The notes: a model not told the origin generated them from the sequence alone. DNA of 64,000 nucleotides from Acanthosoma haemorrhoidale (GCA_930367205.1 OV884013.1:92629333-92693332); one strand, 5' to 3'; positions 37,038-49,232 are shown, counted from the first letter of the stretch. A program made the numbers and translations.

Positions 37038-37206
37038 GCTCTAGGCAGTTAGTCATGTGTTTTCTGTCTTTATCTGTTAAATAGTCTTTCTTTTCTGCTA
37101 TGGCTCAAAGGCGAACAAGGGTTGTATAAGAAGATGGCCGGGAGAAGTTGGCAGAGCTTGGAACCATCCCAAGTACCCTTTCATCCTTTTGAAATGCTTA
37201 CTATCT
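37038..37206. repeat. 169-bp direct duplication, copy 2
   Basis: It matches 36494-36662 at 167 of 169 positions. The 375 bp between the copies are unrelated to either. The high identity means the duplication is recent relative to the other repeats here. The flanks differ immediately outside. Confidence 0.93.
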
Positions 37207-37337
37207 CACGATATTAGTTCACTTCACTTCTACGCCGTTTATTTGGTCTATAAGTATTTACAAACATGTAATTAATAGGATAGGATATTACTGTTGAGGC
37301 CAGGTAGCAGAAACTTGGCGCTTCGGTAACACCTGCT

Positions 37338-37595
37338 TCACGTTCTTTTTTTTAATCTTGGTTCTTGGTTATTTGTCCAATCGGAAAATTCCCGTTTCTC
37401 CGGCGACGTACTCTCGCTTTCCCCCCTGTTCTTTATCTTCATTATTGGCGGGGCAAGACCGCTATCCCACCATGTCTTTAAATCGACAGAGCCAAGAGCC
37501 GCCCCCACCATAGCGGCCTCAGCCAGGCTGACAGACCGCAGGCTCAGTCCTCCGACAAGCATGGACCGGAAACCTTCCTTAGCTTCTCCGCACAA
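37338..37595 (-). CDS. GC-rich open frame of 85 codons, unknown
   Basis: This is a sharp GC-rich island (about 37330-37600) in AT-rich DNA, fully open on the minus strand. It encodes GGLSLRSVSLAEAAMVGAAL and then DLKTWWDSGLAPP, followed by a basic, charged tail ending PRLKKRT. Composition and codon use look like real coding sequence, perhaps a retroelement gag-type protein or a single exon. I recognise no family and see no flanking exons. The start codon is only the first ATG of the frame. Confidence 0.35.
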   Translation of the reverse strand: MCGEAKEGFRSMLVGGLSLRSVSLAEAAMVGAALGSVDLKTWWDSGLAPPIMKIKNRGESESTSPEKREFSDWTNNQEPRLKKRT

Positions 37596-38129
37596 CGGTA
37601 GGTACTAGAGTATAATATATTTTTATATTTATCATATAAATATTATATATCATATAATATATACCCCTTACATTGCTAGTCCTTCAATACAAGTTCATAA
37701 AAATTTCATCAATTTATGTGGTGTGAGTATAAAACATAAATTTTCGAATTGCAGCAACTTACAAAGGATTTAAGGTAAGTTGCTTAGTTAACAAAAGTTT
37801 GGCTCTTGAAATAATATAAAATGGCAAAATAAATAATTTGTAATCTAGAACTTTGTCTTCTCAGAGCTTTTGCATATAAATTTATAGCTGTCACAATAAA
37901 AGGTACCTTGTCTGTTGTGATGGATCTATAATAGTATTGAGTTATACATATAAGATGGGTTAAAATAAAACAAACAGCATAATAATAAACAAACAGAATG
38001 TACAGAAGAATAAAAGTGGATAATTTTCTATAATAATTGTACCGAAGTAACAACAGTTAAGAAGTCGGGATAATTACGGGGGGGGGAGGATTTGAAAGAA
38101 AGGATGCGTGGATTGAATTAGAGGAAGAC

Positions 38130-38330
38130 TAAAATTACAGAAAGGAAGATGTAAAGTAATTTATAAATAATCTTATGAATTATTAAACCGAAAAAATGAA
38201 TGGTGCTGGTAAAATTTGTATTTGTGGGGTAACGACGAATATTCATGGGAATGGAGTTCCACAGGTTTGCGGCATGGTATATGTATGTTCCTGGCTGTAC
38301 AATAGTGAAACTTGCGCTGTCGTGAAAAAA
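38130..38330 (-). mobile_element. Non-LTR retrotransposon ORF2 C-terminal remnant
   Basis: The minus strand reads YIYHAANLWNSIPMNIRRYP, then TNTNFTSTIHFFGL. This fits the A..LWN.(L/I)P..IR.......F...(I/L)..(F/L)... signature that ends the reverse-transcriptase protein of many jockey/CR1-type LINEs. Only this tail is recognisable, and a stop follows soon after. The upstream RT domain is not found at higher coordinates, consistent with 5' truncation. Confidence 0.45.
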
Positions 38331-39897
38331 TTCAAAAGGGGCCCCTAAAAATTCACGATGATTTAATAAAAATATCTTCTGTCACTCAAAAATTTGAAAA
38401 ACTACCGAACAAAACACTGAAACAAAAATAATATAACATAAATAAATTAAACAAAAAATTCTAAAAACTAAGATAAAATAGGAAAACAGTTAAATTATAC
38501 TGTTTTGTGCAATTAGGATACTGTTGCAACTTTTATGTCTTATAAGTATAAATAATGTTGCGTTTTCGCTGAAATTTGGCAGAAATATGCCAAAACTTCA
38601 AGTGTTCAAAAAAAAAATCATGCTTACGGTGACAGGATTTTTTCTCTCAGGTCCTTTTCACCGGGTTTCGTGGACCAAGAACAATAGTGAATTATGCCCT
38701 ACTACCGGTACAGGGTAGAGGAAGTCAAATGGTGATGAAGGATGCAGAAGATGCACAATCGTTTAGGTTTAAATATGAGCACAAGATAGAAAAGGTTTTC
38801 ACCTTATAGATTCTTAATTCCAAATAGTTCTACTGTAAAATAAACACAATGAATATTCAGCAGAAATAGTCATTGTTTTGTAAAGTTGGTCGGTACATTA
38901 GAGCTATGCCCCTAGTTTATTTAATTTGTTAATATTTCTATTTTTTAATATCGCTTGAAAAAAATAAACTACTAATCAAAAGCATGTTTAATCACGAGAC
39001 AAATACCACAGCGAATGAGGAATAATCCCAGTTATCAATTAATAAGGTTTAACAGTAATACATACAAAGAAACTAAACCAAGTAATCCACTGGCTTCTCG
39101 TTTTTAAAAATGAATTAAACCAAATAAACTTTTTTGTTTGAATATAATTATTTGATTGAATAATGCTCTTTTTTTTTTTTTTAATGAAATAATTATATGC
39201 AATATGCAATATTGCGTGTTATGGGACTCCCCTTGTGAAAGGGTATTAACAATCCAAGATAAGTATCCTTTTTATTTTTCCCTTATCCTATTTTCGTTAT
39301 TTTGAGAGATAAGGAAAAAAAAAAAAAATTCTATTGACAACCGTGGACTACTTGACGGGCCAAGAAATTAAACGTTAATATTTAAAGTAATCACATGACC
39401 TATTAGGAAACAGAGTTTAATCAAAAGTTACCTTAAGGAGCTAAAGCATTTGTTGAGCTCATAGAGCACAGTGAACTAAATTTTAACATGATTTTCTTTA
39501 ATTATTTATTTTTTTAAAATAATTCATTATTCTAGTTTTTTTTTGTGTTTGTTGTATGGTATATTAATACTCATTACTTATTTTTATTTACAATTTACTA
39601 TCATATCATTCATATTATTATTTAAATCTAGAATTACCATAATTGTAGTATCTAATCGGCAAAACATGTAGTTATAATAGATGTATTTAAAATAAATGTT
39701 AGGTAAGGTCACTTATGATGAAAAAGAACAAGAAGTTTTTTTTTTCGTAATGTCGAGATAGCTTCTTCTAGGCTTGATAAGTCCACCGATAGCACCTGCG
39801 CTTTATCGTTAATTACACGATAAAAAAAAAAATGGATAAGTGGAAAAATTCGCAATTTACGACTTATAAAAAATACTATGCTAACCCGACCAATATA
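38331..39897. other. Gene-free AT-rich region
   Basis: No gene or repeat is recognised. Homopolymer runs occur at 39170-39182 and 39315-39328. Confidence 0.45.
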
Positions 39898-40311
39898 CAA
39901 GGCTTGTTGATTTTGATAGCCCCTAGTTAGTTAAGGATACATCGAATACAATTTGTCGCTATTTGGTTTTACTATTATCTAATAATTACTAATCATAGTG
40001 GAATAAGTACAACAAACATTGTATAACGTGAAATTTTGTCATCCACGATTTTTTTTTTCACTAGCGTTTTCGGCAGCCACACTGTCATTATCAAGTTAAG
40101 TGCCATTTAAGCTTAAATACCCGGGGTCGTAATTCTAGGCGGTAAATTTAAGCATCATTTTAAGCATTTGATAATGGGAGGGTAGCTGCCGAAAGCGTGG
40201 CTTAGGGCCACTGAGAGTGCTTAGCGAAAGCAGATTAATATCATCCAGAGCCCTCGGACTAGCTTTTTTTTCTTTAGCTGGTAGCCAGTAACTAGTAACT
40301 GAGAAGGCTCT

Positions 40312-40366
40312 CACGAGATGTTTCGAACATTGGAAAAAATTGTTTATTGATTTCACCTTTTTTTAT
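40312..40366. repeat. 55-bp exact direct repeat, copy 1
   Basis: CACGAGATGTTTCGAACATT and the bases to 40366 recur exactly at 40766-40820, 454 bp away. A looser match of similar spacing links 39898-39955 with 40375-40432 (CAAGGC.TGTT.ATTTTGA), so part of an old ~460-bp tandem unit may be present. Confidence 0.85.
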
Positions 40367-40602
40367 TTTAATGCAAGGCCTGTTAATTTTGAAACCTATT
40401 AGTTATTGACACATGGAATGGAATTTGTTGAGTCGAGCTCTTACTTATGAAGTAACCGTATTTTGAATATGTATAGCTCCCATTTTCGGTACAAAAGGAC
40501 ACAACTTGAAAACAATTTGTTTTCTCGAAAAAAATGTATTCTGCCTTAGTAGGGAAATGGGTAAGCAAAACTACTTTACCGGGATCAAAATGAAAATCTT
40601 AA

Positions 40603-41223
40603 CCTTTTCAATGGCGAGTAACGATATATCGTAAGAAGCATATGCGAAAAGTGCCAACCACAAAATATCACATTTGGCAAAGCCTTATTACGATAACGCC
40701 AGGTAACTCGGCCTCAAAATAAACTTTTAAAAAGGTACAATTACGATTCTTCTTCAGAAGCCTCACACGAGATGTTTCGAACATTGGAAAAAATTGTTTA
40801 TTGATTTCACCTTTTTTTATATTCCGTGTGGATTGGTATCGATACTAAGCACACGCTAGAGCGATAAGGTGGCGCATCAAGGGATTATCATTTCGTTTTG
40901 TGAATTGACATGAGTAAGATGGGCAAATCATGGAAAATTCAATATTTATGCTTCTTTACACTAGGATTACTCTTATTTGGAAATTGTCTATATGAACGCA
41001 AACTGATTTGTCCTAATGATTTCGAATAAATATTAATATTATGATTTTCAACAAATATTGATGCCAGTGATTAATTGTTCCTTTATCACGCAGTTTGTAT
41101 ATTGTTTTTGAATTTTCTACTTACCATTTTAATGGGGGTTTTCCCTGATATTCCACTGAATTACATCAAATTGGTTTGGTTTTTTGAACTTTTTCAGAAA
41201 TTCTTGCGGTCGCCACTAAAGGG
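40603..41223. mobile_element. Candidate piggyBac-type non-autonomous element
   Basis: A 621-bp segment is flanked on both sides by TTAA (40599-40602 and 41224-41227). Its ends are imperfect inverted repeats: CCTTTTCAATGGCGA at the left and, reverse-complemented, CCCTTTAGTGGCGA at the right. TTAA duplication plus a CC(C)TTT start is the piggyBac signature. No transposase is encoded. TTAA is frequent in AT-rich DNA, and one copy of the 55-bp repeat lies inside while the other lies outside, so the call is tentative. Confidence 0.4.
40766..40820. repeat. 55-bp exact direct repeat, copy 2
   Basis: Identical to 40312-40366 and lies inside the candidate TTAA-flanked element. Confidence 0.85.
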
Positions 41224-41227
41224 TTAA

Positions 41228-44200
41228 ACTTGCTTCATGATTCGAAGTTTTTGTGTTAATATGAACATACAGGCAGTTACTTAGTTCTACTTGTACACTT
41301 CAAATGGGTATAGGGTTTAGAGCAGCTCATGTTTCCTCCCACTTCCAATTGGGAAAGTGTTTTTCTCAAGGAGTTAAGTGCGGATTATTTACCACTGGAA
41401 ATTCTCAACCTGCCTCTTTCAATCTTCATGTACAATCTGGATTTCGATTAAGATTGATTCATCATACCAAAATCAATTTTCCTTCCAGCTTCTGCAAACT
41501 CCTAGCCAACACCTTGTCAAAAATTCTACTATATCTCATTCAAGCAATGAGGCCTATGTAGAGTAAAACCTCCCTCTCATTGTTTCTACCCTTTCTAAAT
41601 GTCCTTGGTTACCCTTACGACTCGTTTTATTTATATATCGATCTTCAGTAACGTTAGGACTGCCTCACATTTCCACAATCTGCCGATTGTCTCCAAGAAG
41701 CCATTTTCGCGTCCGACAAGTAAACAGATTTCTTGATCGTATAATGCAATACTTAAACATTGACCAAAACATTATTATGCAATTGTGAGAAATTCAACTG
41801 TCAGATGGTTCCCATATCTTAGATGATTCTCATCTCAACTCTCAAATTGTATCATAGTGGCCTTATATTTCCAAGGCATTTATGCTATGTTGCTATAACA
41901 GTTGTAGCACTCGCAGGGAAATGCTTTTGCACGCATTCAATGCTCTTTTTTTTTACAAGACATTTTATGAATTTTAGTGGAAACAATTAAAGTAGACCTA
42001 TGTCCAAGAAAGTTTTTCGCTTTTTTAAAAATTAATTTGTGTACAACATTAATTATGTTTGTTGCATTTGACTCCTTGAAACCTCGACCCACCGTTCTTT
42101 GTGAATTGCACCATTTACAAATGTACTTTGAGCATTTGCATACGATCTACATACGGCAGTTTCACTAAGTTTCTATCATGTGCTGCGGAGAATTCTAATT
42201 ATCATTTCTACCTGGCTCGCATACTCATTCTAAATCTAATTGGAGGATCAGGGAATTGTTCCAATAGCCAGCAAGCCACTTCTCACGTTTAACATTTGCC
42301 AGACTTAGACTTTTCATGCAGCTGCTCACATCGATTGGTTTATCCAGCTCAGTTCACTCATTTGTCATTCACGAGAATTATTGATGATTATGATTATTCA
42401 TGAATGTATAAGTTAATACATTAGTTAAATTAAAAGTTAAAATGAAAACAAGTTTATTTGCCCTCAATATGGGTTGAAAACAATTAAACGCTTTCGGGAG
42501 ATCGCCCCATTATTAGACAAATTTCCATTCGACTTGACCATGAAACATCTACGACCTAGCTGAGATGATGTCGATGATTTGTACCTGTGGGGATTTCAGA
42601 TAAGTGAGGTATCATCTACTGTTTCTGGGAAATCAGAGCAGAATAGATAAAATGAAATAGGGCTTAGTAGCAATCCTTAAGATACTCCTGTAGATATACA
42701 GGTGATGCAAAGCACGTTAAGAGGTTATCTGGGTATTTCGATAAGCTATAAAAAGCTTAAATTGAATTTCTGATTTCTTGTGATATTTGTGTGATGAATA
42801 AAAAAATTCACATTAAGGAAGATGCATGTAAGATGACGGTTTATTACAATAAACACAGTTGCAAGTGAGTGAAAAAATATCCTAGTCCACTTCGGTTCTA
42901 AAACCTAATCGCTTCTCATCATGGACCACTTACTAAACTACTAAACCACGTAATGAACAAAACACATCACCTGTTGAACAGGTAGGGCTGCCCTAAGATT
43001 GTAGTTGTTAGGTGGGGGTGAGGTCTATTGTGGTTAGCACTAGGCTGATAGTTCTCAACCTCGCTTATCTTGTACTTCTTTATTTAAGTAGATACTTTAT
43101 TTATCCTTCAGTAAACGAGGATAAAGTTCCTCCCTTAGCCTTGGTCAACCCCGACTAAACTCATCCTACAAAGAAACAAATCCTTGGGCAAGCTTGGAAT
43201 CTAACTTGGGTTTTTCAGTCATAAATTACCATTTTAACCCCTTACGGGAAGGACGGCCGTTACGTCAAATATAAATGAAACAATATTAACATTGTTTTAT
43301 TTGTATTTTTGTCATATAATCACTTATGTGACTACTCGTCATTGTGCCCGTTGATCCTTCATAAGGCTCCACCAGTTGGCAGGGTCTGCTGCTGTAATGT
43401 CCTCTAGCCCACCTCACCCTCTGCCTTCCTTTAGTGCAGTTCTTCAGGCATCAATTTCTTGAGGAACTCACTGTCACACATTCTTGGAACACGACCCCCC
43501 CAGCTTTTACTTTATGAAATTTAGCACCTCCTTATCAAAGTAGACGCCTTCAGCTCCTTGCTCTTCGGTCTTCACTACTTAACTTCTTTTCAGGTGAGGC
43601 AATGTGTTTTCTGAAAAATGGTTTTCTGGAATGAAAGGTCTCATGATCCATCGCAAGAAGCTCTTGGCATATACTTCAGGCGTCCAAATACATGGAGCAG
43701 TCCACGCTTTCGAACTTGTATTAATTACCCCATACGCAATTGTTGCAGTTATTTCCTTATAATCATCCAACTCCTAAATACAGTTTTTTCTTAATTTACC
43801 GTTAGGTCCAAGTCTTATAGCAGCTTTTTTCTTCCAGTAAAATGGGCGATTCTTTTATATAGTCAACCGAGAAGGTGTATCCATCATCGATAATTTTATA
43901 ATGTAATCAAATATTAATATTATCATAGAATAATATCAGATAATGCGGATTATCTCTTTAATTCATATCCTGAGCTCATGTTGAAATGAGCCATAAAATT
44001 TCTCGTCTTCAGCTTGATAAAAGAATGACGTGTATGCTACTGTTCACTCAGCTTAATAACCTTTCATAAAAATAAATTGTTACTTCCTTACAGTTCACAA
44101 TGTATCCTTAGCTATATAAAGTAACTCACAAAATTAAATAGCTTTAGATAAAATACAAATTTATCAATTTTTTTGGGGATGATTTGTCAATACATTTTTT

Positions 44201-47200
44201 GATGAACTATCACTTTTTACAAAATAGTAATTTAAGACTATCCTAGATATCTTGGTCGTGTCTTATATGTTATCTATCGGGTTTAGTGAAAATAGTAGGG
44301 CTGCACTCCCACCTCAGGGATAATTATGTTTAAATTATTACTAATGAGTGAGTCTAAACATTTTTTTTTATAAAATAATGAAAAGTATTACACATTGGGG
44401 ATGCATATTTGAATACTACTGACATATTTGAATATTCATCTGATTCTCGCCTTCAGTCTGACGGGTCAATGGCCAAGTCTTAACGAAAATGTAACATATA
44501 CATTATTCACATCTTAACCACAAACACAACAAGGTGAGTATCGATGACTTTGGGTTTATTGTTGATATTTCGGAGTTGTCGATAGTATAGAAGTTATGAT
44601 ACTTAGTGAGATCCTTCTTTGTGGCTCGTTCGCAGGATGTGCCGAAATGCTATTAGTCCGAAAAGGTGTTCCTCACTTCTCTCATTTTCCAGCTTTGGAG
44701 AATGATTTCAAGGCACCTTGTCCGACTAGTTAATTTAGTTTTATAATACTGCCATTCATTGCATCTTAAACATACAATAAGAATAATCCAAGTTGTTAAA
44801 AATACTTAATAATATTTCTAAGGGTTACAATTAAAAACGACACCTCTATTTGTTTATATTATGTAAAAAAACTCTCCCAAAAAATCTTTTATTATTGATT
44901 AGATCAACAGCCATCGATGAATTGATTTACCATTTTAAAATTTTATTATATTTTTGCAGAAATGAATGAATATGCATTTAAAGATGCTGTAATTAATTTT
45001 ATTATTTCTATTGTTGCCAATCGTATTGTTATGAGTTTAAGTTTTTTGCATGTATGTAAGTTAAATTGTTTCGACTTAATTTTAGTCATGAGGATTGCTC
45101 AATAGGAAACTTCGACTGTTGGTTTAACATCAATAATACAAGATATTTTAGGAAAGACATCAAGCTTTTTTTTAAAAATGTCATTGTCACCCAATATAAA
45201 TATAATTATATATATATTGTTGTGATATTAGAGATTGTGGAGTTTTTATATAATATTTAATCCAACTTATCAAGAAGGCAAAATAAAAACAAGTGAGAGT
45301 GTATGAAAAAAACAAAAGAACAAATAAAGAACACACACAGGAATTACTCTCTAGTTTTAGCCAGTTATAATTAGTTGTTGTGAAAAGGAAAACACACAGA
45401 GCATTATATTCACTCTAGTTTTTGGAATCAGCCTGATATATGTATCTGAATTCAGTGATGAAATAAAAAGCCCGTAATACATATTATTAGCTTGAGATTG
45501 TGAGTAAGAAAAACTTAAAAACTTTGTTGGTTAGTGGTTATTGACTTGAAGCGGAACGGAAGAGAAATAGCACGAAGAGAAGAAGTATAAATTTGATTAA
45601 AAAGAAGACCATTGAAGAAGAAAAGGAATCGAATTAATAGACAAGTATTTATAAAATTATATAAGTTTATTTTTTTGTTTGTAAAATTAAATTCATCTTT
45701 TTGCCAGAATTATTTTTGTTAATAGAACCTAATAATAAATAGTAAATAAAATAAATTTAAAGTAAAAGAATAAAAAATAAAATTATCATATAATATTCAA
45801 AGAACGTAATAATATATTACTTAATTTATGAATATATTTTACTTAAGAAAAATTCAGATAATTTGTAAGACCACTATCGTAGAACATAGGGGCAGAATAT
45901 ACTGTTTTGTTTTTTTAACGATGAAAGCAAGATGTGATGTTTGGGGGTTTCACAGATTATCATTGTTCGTTACGCTTCCAAATTTTAAAATTGTTTCACA
46001 CCAAGAAAGCGACCAAAAATACAACAGTCAACGACACCAGAGGTTGACCAGTCATCACGAGACGTCGGACATTCGCTAAGAGTGACATTCGATCGTGACA
46101 AATGGTCCTGGAATCGTTTACAGGATGTGAAAGTTTATTTAATTCCAGCAGAAGACGATTTAAATGCTTAACGTGGCACTTCCTCGCTCGGTGCGCTCGT
46201 GCCCAGAAGGGCCCGGATCTTTCCCATCATTTAGGCCCGATGGAGGTATCGACTCAGTAGTAAGTAAGTGTTTAACAGCTTTTGAGGGAATCTCATGGGT
46301 TGCACCTATAATCGCACCTAATAATAATCATAGGTTGAAACCTATGTGAATTCAATGCGCAAAGGTTTATGGATAGCCGGGAATTTAGAGTCATACACTA
46401 AACTTACAGGTATAAAAGAAGAATTATAAATGGCAACTATATATATAATTATATTAAGCATTTATTATCTTATTTTGTTTCAAAAAAGGCCCCACAAACA
46501 AACCCTCTATTAAACAGAATAGGACTCTACGAAAAAAAAAAATACATTAAAATGATATGTTCACAAAAGGACAAGGCATATATTTGTGTAATTTAATATC
46601 TTGCATTACGTAAATATTTATTACAAGCCAACTCCACATTTAATAATTTATCATGCTACTAGAGAAGATGAATCCTACAGAAAATAAACTTTTACTGTTT
46701 ATTATTACATTATGATAAGATTTTTGTAAACAGTATGAAATTATAAAACATAATAAACACGAGCTATTTAAAATAAATAAATACTAGATAACTCATAATA
46801 CTGAGGGTCCGTTGTTTTATTCTTATTCTTGAAAAAAAAATTGTTATTATAATTACCTCCTAAAAATTGTTTACACCGATTATGAATCCCATTGGATTTA
46901 GAATAAATAATTAATTATCTGAATATATATTCATTTACTTAAAAAAAAACTTGGTGTGAAGGTATAAACACTATCGAAGAGTTGCCCACGTGTTTTTCTC
47001 AAACACTGGATAAAATACTCCTCATCTTTGATCAAAAATATCTCATTATATTCGTTGAAACATCTCAAATTAATAATAACGCGAATAGCTGAAATATTAA
47101 CGGTATAAATACCTCGACTCAAATGGCATTACGAAGATTCATACTTTTAACCCCAAAAAATATTGTTTCGTGAGGATTTTTGGAATTATTTTTTCCATCT

Positions 47201-47708
47201 TTATTACCCTTCGACCTTAACCCTCGAAGAAAAAAAATAAAAAATTAATCCCTAAGAGGCCTAAAACTGACCCATTAATCGATTTACAGGGGTAGTAAAA
47301 CACGACATGGAGTCCTGCATACCTCATTGTGTTACCTATCTACCATATCCAAAAACCACTCCCTGTCCAATCGCTCTATCTATACATAAAAGTTTAAAAA
47401 AACAAAGAAACAGGCTTTATAATTGCTAATAATTAAAATGTGGTTAGTTAATGTTAGCCATAAAGAATTAAACGCTTTGGCGACATCGTAGAATGCACTG
47501 GACTAAATTGTAACATTGCTACTGCTGCGCGTTTGTTTATTTATTAATTTGAATAATTCATTATTTAAGTATTACGGTAGGTATATTGTTTTTTTTTCTT
47601 TTTATTTCTTGCAATTTACGTCCATATCATTTATATTGTGATTTAAAAATGTAAATATATTTGGATTATTATACATGTACTACCTAATATGACGTAATTA
47701 TACATATA
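41228..47708. other. Gene-free region with decayed repeat-like patches
   Basis: Patches with less AT bias (41300-42350, 42900-43800, 46020-46380) probably derive from old mobile elements, but no motif can be read with confidence. TTAA at 43234-43237 followed by CCCCTTACGGGAAGGACGG resembles a piggyBac end without a visible partner. The 61-codon frame at 46164-46349 and the 63-codon minus-strand frame at 43579-43770 are unrecognised. Confidence 0.4.
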
Positions 47709-48596
47709 AAGGGTGTCCCAGAATTAACGCAAGATTTGAATTTGCCCCCATTTGTGCAGTTAAGTGCTGGCAACCCTAAAAAGAAAGAATTTGACAGCTG
47801 ACAGTTTAGGGTTAGTAAAAATGGAGCGTTACACGATAGAACAACGTCTCTTTATTGTTGAACATTATTTCAAAAATAATGAAAGTTTGGCGGACGCAGT
47901 TCGAAAATTTCATACAAAATATGGTCGGAATAGTGTTTTGACTTCATTAACTGTGAAGAGATTAATTGAAAAAATTAGGGAGACTGGATCAGTTGGAGAC
48001 ACTAAACACACTCGTCGTTCAAAAACAAGCCGTTCAAATGTCAATATCGAAGCAGCGCGTGAGAGTGTCGTTGAAAATCCAGGAACATCAATTCGGCGTC
48101 GGCACAGTTCTTTGTGCCGAAATTGAATGATATTGATGTGGCCAATATGTGGTTTCAACAAGATGGTGCCACATGCCATACAGCCCATGAAACAATTCAA
48201 ATTCTGCATGAGACATTTCCAGGTCGTGTAGTTTCTCGTTTCGGTGATCAGAATTGGCCCCCTAGATCGTGTGATTTAACACCTTTAGATTTCTTTTTAT
48301 GGGTTTATTTGAAGTCAAAGGTGTATGTCAAAAAGCCGCATCCACCCGTGCATTAAAAGAGGAAATTCAACGCTGCATCAACAAAATTCAACCACAGTTA
48401 TGCCAAATGGTCATGGAAAATTTTGACAAAAGAGTGCGTATGTGCCAGCAAAGTCGTGGAGGCCATTTGCCCGATGTGTTATTCCATAAATAACACTATC
48501 CTATTTACTTTATAATTCAATAAAAAAATAACAACAAAAATACTAAACTCTGTTTTCTATTTAAATCAAATCTTTCGTTAATTCTGGGACATCCTT
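47709..48596 (+). mobile_element. Tc1/mariner-superfamily element, DD41D type, internally deleted
   Basis: An 888-bp element is flanked by TA on both sides (47707-47708 and 48597-48598). Its inverted ends of about 31 bp match at 29 positions: AAGGGTGTCCCAGAATTAAC at the left and AAGGATGTCCCAGAATTAAC reverse-complemented at the right. It encodes the helix-turn-helix half and the C-terminal catalytic half of a transposase, but the middle, with the first catalytic aspartate, is missing. About 400 nt are absent relative to a ~1.3-kb mariner. It is non-autonomous. The TIR phrase GGGTGTCCCAG recurs at 63453. Confidence 0.92.
47821..48493 (+). pseudogene. DD41D mariner transposase pseudogene
   Basis: It starts MERYTIEQRLFIVEHYFKNN. 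The helix-turn-helix part runs through VKRLIEKIRETGSVGDTKHT to ENPGTSIRRR, where an internal deletion shifts the frame. The frame resumes with KLNDIDVANMWFQQDGATCH and continues to NWPPRSCDLTPLDFFLW. The second and third catalytic aspartates (QQD and PLD) are separated by 41 residues, the spacing of rosa/Bmmar6-type elements. A one-base shift near 48335 moves the remainder (ASTRALKEEIQRCI to DVLFHK) into another frame. It would cut and rejoin DNA at TA sites if intact; here it is dead. Confidence 0.9.
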
Positions 48597-48606
48597 TAGT
48601 ATGCAT
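48596..48606. repeat. Retroposon target-site duplication, left
   Basis: TTAGTATGCAT, repeated exactly at 48819-48829. Its first base is the last base of the mariner element, and it includes the mariner's flanking TA. Confidence 0.8.
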
Positions 48607-48818
48607 TTTTTTTTTTTTTTTTTTTTTCTTTCAAAACCTCTTTATTGATAATATATATACAATGACAAAAATAAATAAATAAATTTGGAATTACAGTTGT
48701 CTCCTCGTGCTGCATTCGCAGATGCATATTAAGGAGTGCATAAAATATAATACTTTCAGATTGTTGTTAATAAGTCCAATACACATACACTCACTAGGTG
48801 ATGAGGCTCACCTTCAGC
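48607..48818 (-). mobile_element. Poly(A)-tailed retroposon or processed 3' end
   Basis: The + strand shows a poly-T run (to 48627) followed by TTTATT at 48641-48646. On the minus strand this is AATAAA, about 14 nt, then a poly(A) tail of at least 20. The 212-bp insert is bounded by the 11-bp duplication TTAGTATGCAT. This is the signature of LINE-mediated retroposition of a polyadenylated RNA. The inserted sequence has no readable protein, so it may be the 3' untranslated end of a gene or of a LINE, or a SINE without a tRNA head. It inserted directly beside the mariner copy. Confidence 0.85.
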
Positions 48819-48829
48819 TTAGTATGCAT
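48819..48829. repeat. Retroposon target-site duplication, right
   Basis: TTAGTATGCAT, an exact match to 48596-48606, on the 5' side of the minus-strand insert. Confidence 0.8.
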
Positions 48830-49232
48830 GTTAGATGTAGTTCTAATAAAGTTACTTAAAAAATATATATTCCAGGATTAGATCAGCTTGATATTTAGTT
48901 ACTGATAAAATAACCGAAAAAAAAAGATACAAAGCCATAGACTAATAATTGTCGATAACAAAGTTGACAAGATAAGTGGAGATATGTAGCCATAGCGATT
49001 AGCAACGATATCGAAGCTCGGGCTGGATAATGATGGAGGATAGTAGGCTACAGTGCCGAACAATCAGCGCACTCTTAGACAAAGGGCTGGCTTTAGAACT
49101 AACTAAGAGATAATGGAAGCCATGCTGCGAATGCGCGTTCAACGTCCTCCTAGCGTCTCTATCGCATCTGCCATCTTGCGCATGTGCAAGGAGGAGGTTG
49201 ACCAGAACATATCTTTAAACATCTCAAGGTCA

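Noticed and set aside
40599..43237. Single large piggyBac element from 41224 to 43237
   Set aside because: The CCC-starting ends at these two TTAA sites point away from each other, so they cannot bound one element.
47910..48209. 99-codon minus-strand open frame
   Set aside because: It is antisense to the DD41D mariner transposase remnant.
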